In this document: piece by piece, positions 6,632 to 11,762 of the stretch
How positions within the stretch are numbered: the stretch's first letter is position 1
Layout of the letters: every line of letters starts with the position of its first letter
Assembly: GCA_030655735.1 (NCBI GenBank)
Contig: JAUSPK010000074.1
Location: 1 to 11,762 of the forward strand
Direction of reading: 5' to 3'
DNA from: Syntrophales bacterium
Lineage (GTDB): Bacteria > Desulfobacterota > Syntrophia > Syntrophales > UBA2210
Length of the DNA: 11,762 nucleotides
Notes under the pieces: generated by a model
What the model saw: only the letters and a program-made list of their open reading frames with translations
Database searches by the model: none
What the model was told of the DNA's origin: nothing
Position numbers and translations under genes: made by a program

Positions 6632-7861
6632 ATGATTAACCGCCTGATAAAAACTGAAGAAGATTACAACAAAGCGCTCTCCAGCATTGAAGAGCTTATG
6701 GATGCCGAAGCTAACACACCAGCAATGGATGAGTTGGAATTACTGACGGCGCTTGTTGAAATGTATGAAGAACGTCATTTCCCTATAAACTGGCCTGATC
6801 CCATTGATGCGATCAAGTTCCGGATGGAACAGATCGGATTGGGTCAGAAAGACATGGTTCCCTTTATCGGGAATAAAAGTAAGGTTTCTGAGGTCCTGAA
6901 TGGGAAACGCTCACTCACCTTGGCAATGATGCGGGCAATTCATAGGGATCTCGGCATACCCGCAGAGGTATTGCTAAAGGAGCCCGGAGGACAATTTCCG
7001 GCAACATTACCGGAGGTGGAATGGGCTCGCTTTCCGGTGCAGGAAATGGCAAAACGGGGGTGGATTACCCCAGTTAACGGAATATGCGAAAGGGCCGAAG
7101 AGGTTATGGGCTCATTTATAGAATCGGCGGGAGGCTTTGATGCTGTGCCAGCACCGTTTTTGCGCCAGGGAATTGCAGGCCGACTCAATGACAAGGCAGA
7201 CAGGTATGCCGTTTGGGCTTGGTGCATGCGGATTGCAGCGCTGGCTTTGAAAAGGCCATTGGATATCTCCTTTAAAAAAGGAAAAATAACCCTATCTGAT
7301 TTGAAGAACATCGCCAAGCTAAGTGACTTTAAGAACGGCCCTCTCTTGGCTCGTGAATATTTAGCCAAACAGGGGATTCATTTAATCATTGTCCCCCATT
7401 TCAAGAAGACCTACCTGGATGGGTGCGCCATGTTGTTCCCGAATGACAATGCTACTATAGCACTGACCCTTCGCCATGATCGTCTCGATAATTTCTGGTT
7501 TACCCTGCTCCACGAATTGGCTCACTTGATGTTACACCTTTCTAAGGGATGTCGGCTCATTGTCGACGATCTGGATCTGCGAGGCCACAATAAAAACAAC
7601 GAGGATCACATCGAAAATGAGGCGGATGACGTAGCGTCCAAGGCTCTAATCCCCAAACAATATTGGCCGCTCTTGGATGCTGAAAAGGTGCCCAAGACCA
7701 CCGACCTTCTCTCTTTGGCTGTCAAACTCAAGATTCACCCGGCTCCAATTGCAGGACGGGTAAGGTTCAAACAAAATAATTACCGGATTTTTTCGAAACT
7801 GCTTGGGCGAGGCCAAGTCCGAAAACTTTTCCCGGAATACGCTAATGAAGCAGTATTTTAA
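6632..7861 (+). CDS. HigA-like antitoxin fused to an ImmA/IrrE metallopeptidase domain
   Basis: 409 residues, about three to four times the size of a plain HigA. Residues 1-56 are an acidic helical HigA-like lead. An XRE/Cro helix-turn-helix follows at about 57-115 (IKFRMEQIGLGQKDMVPFIG, NKSKVSEVLNGKRSLTLAMM). A helical linker spans about 120-225. The ImmA/IrrE domain covers about 235-345, with zinc motif HELAH (His294, Glu295, His298) and downstream ENEADDVASKALIP, where Glu328 or Glu330 is the likely third ligand. ImmA cleaves a phage-type repressor and IrrE (PprI) cleaves DdrO. Here protease and DNA-binding parts are on one chain, so self-cleavage or cleavage of a related repressor is a reasonable inference. 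The ATG follows the higB TAA directly and has GGAGGT (6619-6624) seven bases upstream. Its likely roles are to neutralise HigB and repress the operon through the 6277-6297 dyad. Whether it is an active protease is not shown. Confidence 0.9.
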   Translation: MINRLIKTEEDYNKALSSIEELMDAEANTPAMDELELLTALVEMYEERHFPINWPDPIDAIKFRMEQIGLGQKDMVPFIGNKSKVSEVLNGKRSLTLAMMRAIHRDLGIPAEVLLKEPGGQFPATLPEVEWARFPVQEMAKRGWITPVNGICERAEEVMGSFIESAGGFDAVPAPFLRQGIAGRLNDKADRYAVWAWCMRIAALALKRPLDISFKKGKITLSDLKNIAKLSDFKNGPLLAREYLAKQGIHLIIVPHFKKTYLDGCAMLFPNDNATIALTLRHDRLDNFWFTLLHELAHLMLHLSKGCRLIVDDLDLRGHNKNNEDHIENEADDVASKALIPKQYWPLLDAEKVPKTTDLLSLAVKLKIHPAPIAGRVRFKQNNYRIFSKLLGRGQVRKLFPEYANEAVF

Positions 7862-7946
7862 TCGTTAGATATGTAGGAAAAAATCAGACACGAGATTATT
7901 TCTTCTAAGAAGCATCTGTTTAAAAATGAGTAATGGCAATTCTAGC

Positions 7947-7986
7947 AAAAAGGGTTATGTATCTTCCGATCCATAACCCTTTTTCT
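7947..7986. terminator. Bidirectional intrinsic terminator between convergent operons
   Basis: Arms AAAAAGGGTTATG (7947-7959) and CATAACCCTTTTT (7972-7984) pair over 13 bases. The 12-base interior can add three more pairs closed by TTCC. A/T runs on both sides give a U-tail whichever strand is read, so it can end both the toxin-antitoxin operon and the leftward acetate transporter gene. Confidence 0.88.
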
Positions 7987-8008
7987 CTTTTTTGATTGCT
8001 GCCTAAAC

Positions 8009-8572
8009 CTATTTCTCGCCCAGGGGCATGACTACTCTTCCGTAGTTCTCGTTGATGACCTGTGCCATGGCGCAGTAGATGGCCGAGGCGCCGCAGAAGA
8101 TGCCTTCATAGCCGGTCAGCATCGCCCAGGTTCCGGTCCAGCCGAACGCGTCGCGCGCGGCGAGCATGAAGAAGAGGATGGTCAACGTCAGAAAGACTAC
8201 CTGCAGACCCCGGTTCGATTTCCAGGTCCCGATCCACATGAAGAAGGTGAACACGCCCCACAGGAAGAGGTACCAGGCCACGAAACCGATTTCGTTCGCG
8301 GGCATACCGAACTTCGCGTTGAAGTAGATGAGGAATACGAGTGTCAGCCAGAAGAGCCCGTAGGATGTGAACGCGGTGGTGCCGAAGGTGTTGCCCTTCT
8401 TGAATTCCATACATCCCGCGATGATCTGAGCGATTCCGCCGTAGAAGATTCCCATTGCCATAATGACGGCGCTGATCTCAAACAGGCCGGCATTGTGAAG
8501 GTTCAAAAGAATCGTGGTCATTCCAAAACCCATGAGACCGAGTGGTGCAGGATTAGCAAGATTATCAGACAT
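8009..8572 (-). CDS. Acetate uptake transporter, AceTr/GPR1-FUN34-SatP (YaaH) family
   Basis: 187 residues with six transmembrane segments. Members carry acetate, and in some cases succinate, across the cytoplasmic membrane with protons. The family signature NPAPLGL (7-13) is present, together with MEFKKGNTFGTTAFTSYGLFW (55-75) and the C-terminal NENYGRVVMPLGE. I start it at the ATG 8572-8570, which has GAGGAGGG five bases upstream and puts NPAPLGL at the usual place. An in-frame ATG at 8587 lies upstream of that ribosome binding site and is less likely. It follows the OFA-type carrier by 97 bases on the same strand, and a good promoter lies in that gap, so it can be read both with and without the carrier. 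In a syntrophic or fermentative cell it could export as well as import acetate; direction is inference. The shared terminator at 7947-7984 follows the stop. Confidence 0.93.
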   Translation of the reverse strand: MSDNLANPAPLGLMGFGMTTILLNLHNAGLFEISAVIMAMGIFYGGIAQIIAGCMEFKKGNTFGTTAFTSYGLFWLTLVFLIYFNAKFGMPANEIGFVAWYLFLWGVFTFFMWIGTWKSNRGLQVVFLTLTILFFMLAARDAFGWTGTWAMLTGYEGIFCGASAIYCAMAQVINENYGRVVMPLGEK

Positions 8573-8602
8573 AAAAACCCTCCTCATTATAAATTTTGGC
8601 CC

Positions 8603-8631
8603 ACCATAGTAAACTTTGGTTTGTTAGTCAA
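8603..8631 (-). promoter_or_regulatory. Promoter of the acetate transporter, with an overlapping dyad
   Basis: On the minus strand TTGACT (8631-8626), exactly 17 bases, then TATGGT (8608-8603). RNA would start near 8596, leaving a leader of about 24 bases with the Shine-Dalgarno site. An imperfect dyad, ACCATAGT (8603-8610) with ACTTTGGT (8613-8620), one mismatch in eight pairs, covers the -10 box and could be a repressor site. Confidence 0.6.
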
Positions 8632-8669
8632 ACAGGGAATCGAGAAAGGGCGCTTTTTTTGCTCGATGG

Positions 8670-9989
8670 CTACAGCTTTTTTGGAGGTTTTGACATCAGC
8701 GTAACGGCGGCGCCCAGGAGGCATGCCACCCCCGCGATGATGAACGGGGTTACCCATACCGAAGGATCTCCGCCGCCTTTGGCCGCGTCCTTGAAATATC
8801 CGGCAATCTGAGGTCCGATGACGCCGGCGATCCCGTACGATACGAAGATGAATCCGTAGTTCAGCCCCACGTTCTTGTTGCCGAAATAGTCGGCCGTAAC
8901 GGCGGGGAAGAGGGCGAAGTTGCCCCCGAAGTTAAAGCCGATGATACAGGCGCCGACGATCAGGGTAATAACGGTCCCCCCCATCTTGTAAAAGAGGAGC
9001 ATGATGATCCCCTGGAAGAGGCACATCAGGAAGATGGACATCTTCCGTCCGATCTTGTCGGAGACCGTTCCCCAGATGATACGGCCGAGGCCGTTGAATA
9101 TCGCGTACAGGGCCATGGCGGTACCGGCGGCGGCAGAGGCTCCGGCCGCGGTCATCCCGGCGGCCTTCAGGGCATCGATGCCGAACAGCTTGATGCAGTA
9201 GATAACCATCAGGCCGGCGATGGCCGAGAACAGAAACGTCACCCATGTCATATAGAACTGGGGGGTCTCCATCATTTCGCCCGACGTGAATTCGGTCATG
9301 CCCAGGGCCGCGCCACCCGGATTTTCAGATGATGCCGGCGCCGGAGGGGTCCATCCCTCCGGGACATATCCCTCCGGGGGATCGATCATGACGATGCTCC
9401 CCACAAGGACGGCAATAAGAAAAATAACGCCGTACAACAAAAATACGCTCTGGACCCCTCCGAGACCGAAGAAGTTGAGGCTCTCTATCAGGCCGAACCA
9501 GGAACCGGCCGATTTGACCCATATCGTCGCGCCGAAGCCGAACCCGGCAACGGCCAGCCCGGTCACCATCCCCTTTTTATCCGGGAACCACTTGACGCCG
9601 ACGGCGATGGGGACGACATACGCCAGTCCGATACCGGCGCCGCCGATGATCCCTATAAACACCAACTGCGTAAGGAATGAAGACCCGAACAGTCCGCCCA
9701 GGATGTACCCGGCTCCCAGGACAACCCCGCCGATGGATGCCAGCTTTCTCGGACCCGTCACCGCGAGCATTCGTCCCGAGAGGATCATGACAACCGAGAA
9801 AACCAGAAGACCGATTGAAAAGACCCATGCCGCCTGAGTCGCACTGAAACCATACGTCCCCCCCTGTTCTACGGACAGGGTCAGCTTGGGTGTAAAGACC
9901 GACCACGCGTAGATAGCGCCGAGACACAACTGGATTAATATGGCGCCGATAACAACATACCACCGATTCATTGTCTTGCCGTCTGCCAT
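8670..9989 (-). CDS. OFA-family MFS transporter (oxalate/formate antiporter-like monocarboxylate carrier)
   Basis: 439 residues with twelve predicted transmembrane segments, a standard major-facilitator length. The start MNRWYVVIGAILIQLCLGAIYAWSVF (from residue 7, shown in part) and GFNFGGNFALFPAVTADYFG (351-370) are marks of the oxalate/formate antiporter (OFA) family. NGLGRIIWG (299-307) in segment 8 carries Arg303, and SDKIGRK (310-316) is the conserved cytoplasmic loop. A Pro-rich central loop (about 203-240) joins the two halves. OFA members carry oxalate, formate, lactate or other small carboxylates. No lysine is seen in the middle of segment 11 (about 378-398), where OxlT has its substrate lysine, so an oxalate role is less likely than a monocarboxylate one; this is inference. 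AAAGGAG lies nine bases before the ATG. It is first in a likely two-gene unit with the acetate transporter. Confidence 0.92.
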   Translation of the reverse strand: MADGKTMNRWYVVIGAILIQLCLGAIYAWSVFTPKLTLSVEQGGTYGFSATQAAWVFSIGLLVFSVVMILSGRMLAVTGPRKLASIGGVVLGAGYILGGLFGSSFLTQLVFIGIIGGAGIGLAYVVPIAVGVKWFPDKKGMVTGLAVAGFGFGATIWVKSAGSWFGLIESLNFFGLGGVQSVFLLYGVIFLIAVLVGSIVMIDPPEGYVPEGWTPPAPASSENPGGAALGMTEFTSGEMMETPQFYMTWVTFLFSAIAGLMVIYCIKLFGIDALKAAGMTAAGASAAAGTAMALYAIFNGLGRIIWGTVSDKIGRKMSIFLMCLFQGIIMLLFYKMGGTVITLIVGACIIGFNFGGNFALFPAVTADYFGNKNVGLNYGFIFVSYGIAGVIGPQIAGYFKDAAKGGGDPSVWVTPFIIAGVACLLGAAVTLMSKPPKKL

Positions 9990-10044
9990 GTGCGCATGCT
10001 CCTTTTTTTGGTTTTGGAAGGATCAACCCCCGGAATAAGTGCTC

Positions 10045-10062
10045 TAATTTTCAAGAAAATTA
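10045..10062. promoter_or_regulatory. Perfect AT-rich palindrome upstream of the OFA carrier
   Basis: Arms TAATTTTC (10045-10052) and GAAAATTA (10055-10062) are perfect inverted repeats around AA, 55 bases upstream of the carrier ATG. The position suits an operator or activator site for this gene. The cognate protein is not in the window. Confidence 0.4.
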
Positions 10063-10248
10063 CTCTGCGAATTACCCAAAATAAAACCAAAGATCAAGAA
10101 CAAAATGGAGGGCCAGGTATCCGTTTCAGCAACAAGCCGATATTCCAGAGTTTTTACGGGCGGAACAGATTGTTGGTGTAGGGGGTGACCCCTGAATTGC
10201 AGGAGGTGCGAGGCTTTCAGGGCGGTGAAGGGGTGTGAGGAACTATGT

Positions 10249-10266
10249 TCAGGAGGGGCCTCCTGA
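10249..10266 (-). repeat. GC-rich dyad just after the small membrane protein gene
   Basis: Arms TCAGGAGG (10249-10256) and CCTCCTGA (10259-10266) are perfect around GG. It lies 12 bases beyond the stop codon of the leftward mobB unit. No U-run follows, so it may be a 3'-end hairpin rather than a true intrinsic terminator. Confidence 0.4.
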
Positions 10267-10278
10267 TTACAGGGTGGC

Positions 10279-10590
10279 CTACTTTTTGAGGGCCTTTGCC
10301 TCCTTCTTTTTTTGTTTTACCAGGGTCTTTACCAGCTTCTTGTCCTGCTTTGCCTTCTCTTCCGCGGATATGGCGGAAGGCGGCGGCCCGTGCATATCAG
10401 GGGTGCCTTCAATGCGTCTCCCGCCGGCGATGGGCGCCGATGCTTCGATTTTTGGGGATGAGCCCTTCTTCTTCAGCCGGGCCTTCTCCATCAGGTGCTT
10501 GGCGAGACTTTTGCCGAACTGTCCGATGAACCCCGCCAGCAGGACGATCAATACCCATTTGGCGATTCGGAGATAATCAAAGTCCGTCAT
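10279..10590 (-). CDS. Small lysine-rich membrane-anchored protein of unknown function
   Basis: 103 residues and not a family I recognise. A short acidic start is followed by one hydrophobic segment (about 8-27, KWVLIVLLAGFIGQF), then a basic stretch (KSLAKHLMEKARLKKK, 27-42), a flexible Pro/Gly/Ser part (43-75) and a very lysine-rich, probably helical C-terminus (77-103) with about a dozen lysines. The positive-inside rule places the tail in the cytoplasm. Its ATG overlaps the mobB stop in ATGA (10590-10587), so the two are probably translationally coupled, and it is the last gene of the unit. A basic tail at the inner membrane face could hold an acidic protein or nucleic acid there; that is speculation. 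The tight coupling to mobB argues that it is a real gene. Confidence 0.75.
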   Translation of the reverse strand: MTDFDYLRIAKWVLIVLLAGFIGQFGKSLAKHLMEKARLKKKGSSPKIEASAPIAGGRRIEGTPDMHGPPPSAISAEEKAKQDKKLVKTLVKQKKKEAKALKK

Positions 10591-11126
10591 GTGCGCCCCT
10601 CCTGTGGTGTGCTCAAAAACAGGTCTATGATCAGCTGCGCGATTGCTTTTGCGTCATTTATATCGAGACGGGGAACATCGATCTCCATCGGAACATCGCT
10701 GGCGACGGCAATCAGGTTGTCGTCTTTTGAACAGAGCATGTCCCGCTTCAGGGCGGCGCGGAAGACCTCTATCTTCGGGTATGCGTTCCCCTTGAATCCC
10801 TCCGAAAGGACAATGTCGACGCCATGTATGTACCGGTCTCTCAACTCTGCGATACCGAGGTCTCTTTCGGAATTCTCAACAACGGCAATCTGTTCGGGAG
10901 ATACCATGACCGTCATTCGCGCCCCCGCCTTCCTGTGACGCCAGCTGTCCTTCCCCTCACGGTCGATATCGAATCCGCGGCGACTGTGTTTGATGGTGGC
11001 AACGCGCCAGCCCGCCCGTATCAGCTCCGGTATGACCTTCTCGATCAGGGTGGTTTTGCCGGAGCCCGATTTTCCAACGACAGATACGACAGGGATCGTA
11101 TTTTCTGATGTTTTATGCGTCGTCAT
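10587..11126 (-). CDS. mobB: Molybdopterin-guanine dinucleotide biosynthesis protein MobB
   Basis: 179 residues, the normal size. MobB is a GTP-binding protein that assists MobA in adding GMP to molybdopterin, giving the bis-MGD cofactor of formate dehydrogenases, DMSO-reductase-type enzymes and others. The P-loop GKSGSGKT is at 18-25. The MobB-specific block IKHSRRGFDIDREGKDSWRH (45-64, continuing RKAGA) and LSEGFK (107-112) are both present. The ATG at 11126 has only a weak AGGA site about 11 bases upstream, but it lies inside the end of the upstream DUF364 gene (14-base overlap), so coupled translation is likely. The downstream small membrane protein overlaps by four bases. No mobA or molybdoenzyme is in the window; in such anaerobes formate dehydrogenase would be an obvious client, which is inference. 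Confidence 0.95.
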   Translation of the reverse strand: MTTHKTSENTIPVVSVVGKSGSGKTTLIEKVIPELIRAGWRVATIKHSRRGFDIDREGKDSWRHRKAGARMTVMVSPEQIAVVENSERDLGIAELRDRYIHGVDIVLSEGFKGNAYPKIEVFRAALKRDMLCSKDDNLIAVASDVPMEIDVPRLDINDAKAIAQLIIDLFLSTPQEGRT

Positions 11127-11762
11127 TGCGTCTGATTGTCCTGTCTATAAACCGGAGATGGGGACGCATGTGTGGTGTGCCGCCGCCCTCCGAAATAATC
11201 TGCATGACCTTGCGAGGGTCTTGTATTGCGGAGCCGCCGAGGTGGGTGACCGGTGTCTGGTAAAACGCCTCTTCGCACAGGGGTGTAGAGGGTCCCAGTA
11301 TGGTGACATGCCGCGGGGCGCCGAGCCCGTTGAGTATCTCCTCGATGGTGTCATTCAGGATCGAGGTGGCGGTAATGATCGCCACGCTGCATTCCTGAAG
11401 AATTCTGTCTCCATCTTTCCGGTTGGGGGTCTGATCCATGCGGTGTGGATCTCTTTCTATGATTTGTAGAGTTGCGCCGGTCTTTTTTATTCGTTCCACA
11501 AGGGGGCCAAAATACCCCACCATGGCCACCTGGTCCCCGGATGACAGTCCCATAAGGGCTATGGAATCCTGTTCCCTCTCCCCGTCGTCGGGACACAGCA
11601 GCGCGTTTGCCGTGGCCAGACCCAGCGACTTTTCCAGGGGATTTTTGCCCATGACGAGAAGGTCCAGGAGTTCCGAAGCGCCGGAGCCTGCCAATGTTCC
11701 AGCCTTGCCGATTGTTGAGCAACCAGGAGCCAGTTCATTCCTCAGAACGGCGGCCAGCCCCA
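11113..11762 (-). CDS. DUF4213/DUF364 (Rossmann-like, putative heavy-metal chelation) protein, 5' end cut by window
   Basis: 217 residues are visible and the frame stays open to the window's right edge, so the true start lies outside; a TTG at 11694 is not needed as a start. The visible N-terminal part (GLAAVLRNELAPG, then AGSGASELLDLLV and NPLEKSLGLATANALL) fits the end of the DUF4213 domain. The Rossmann-like DUF364 domain follows: GDQVAMVGYFGPLV, then IIERDP, ITATSILNDTIEEIL, VTILGPSTPLCEEAF, and a C-terminal IQDPRKVMQIISEGGGT. Pfam names this family a putative heavy-metal chelation domain; the biochemical role is not settled. Its 14-base overlap with mobB suggests a link to molybdenum or tungsten metabolism, for example metal handling or cofactor supply, but this rests on gene position only. 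Confidence 0.88.
   Translation of the reverse strand, partial: GLAAVLRNELAPGCSTIGKAGTLAGSGASELLDLLVMGKNPLEKSLGLATANALLCPDDGEREQDSIALMGLSSGDQVAMVGYFGPLVERIKKTGATLQIIERDPHRMDQTPNRKDGDRILQECSVAIITATSILNDTIEEILNGLGAPRHVTILGPSTPLCEEAFYQTPVTHLGGSAIQDPRKVMQIISEGGGTPHMRPHLRFIDRTIRRNDDA

Larger units (their letters stand above)
9990..10278. other. Intergenic region between the transporter unit and the mobB unit
   Basis: 289 bases upstream of the OFA carrier and downstream of the small membrane protein gene. It is AT-rich near the carrier and G-rich near the mobB unit. It holds a perfect palindrome at 10045-10062, a small hairpin AGGGG-GTGA-CCCCT (10180-10193) closed by a GNRA-type loop, and a GC-rich dyad at 10249-10266. 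No good -35/-10 pair for the carrier was found, and I see no gene. Confidence 0.6.

Noticed and set aside
8573..8587. Upstream ATG for the acetate transporter (five extra residues)
   Set aside because: The GAGGAGGG site lies downstream of it and fits the ATG at 8572.
9286..9837. Rightward 183-codon frame opposite the OFA carrier
   Set aside because: Proline- and threonine-rich antisense shadow of a clear MFS gene.
11351..11722. Alternate leftward frame over the DUF364 gene
   Set aside because: It is a +1 shadow; the DUF364 frame carries the family motifs and remains open to the window edge.

Overview
The window looks like chromosomal DNA of an anaerobic, GC-rich Gram-negative bacterium, most likely a Desulfobacterota (deltaproteobacterial) syntroph or fermenter. 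This is inferred from the gene mix, not from any marker gene. The mix is a long-form acyl-CoA dehydrogenase, an acetate (AceTr/SatP) transporter, an oxalate/formate-type (OFA) MFS carrier and molybdenum-cofactor maturation (MobB). Strong Shine-Dalgarno sites (AGGAG type) precede most genes.

Left part (1-4140): the N-terminal part of an acyl-CoA dehydrogenase runs off the left edge on the minus strand. A 370-base divergent intergenic region separates it from a plus-strand gene for an unusual membrane protein, an alpha/beta hydrolase followed by about eight transmembrane segments. That gene ends in a clear intrinsic terminator. A second, perfect 15-bp inverted repeat follows, then a convergent minus-strand gene for an exported phosphotriesterase/lactonase-family metallohydrolase.

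Middle part (4141-7984): a 600-base non-coding stretch with a perfect operator-like palindrome and a good sigma70-type promoter leads into an amidase-signature enzyme resembling 6-aminohexanoate-cyclic-dimer hydrolase. Its terminator is also a perfect 21-bp palindrome directly upstream of a toxin-antitoxin operon. That operon encodes a HigB-family toxin and a HigA-like DNA-binding protein fused to an ImmA/IrrE metallopeptidase domain. It is visibly AT-richer than its surroundings and is probably an acquired module. A bidirectional terminator closes it.

Right part (7985-11762): all genes are on the minus strand. An OFA-family MFS transporter is followed downstream by an AceTr acetate transporter, which also has its own promoter in the 97-base gap. 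Together they suggest exchange of short carboxylates across the membrane. Further right is a tightly overlapping three-gene unit. In transcription order it is a DUF4213/DUF364 Rossmann-like protein (5' end cut by the window), mobB, and a small lysine-rich membrane-anchored protein of unknown function.

The most interesting items are the protease-fused antitoxin with its terminator/operator palindrome, the hydrolase-membrane fusion, and the small basic membrane protein coupled to mobB. I see no CRISPR array, tRNA, rRNA or insertion sequence.
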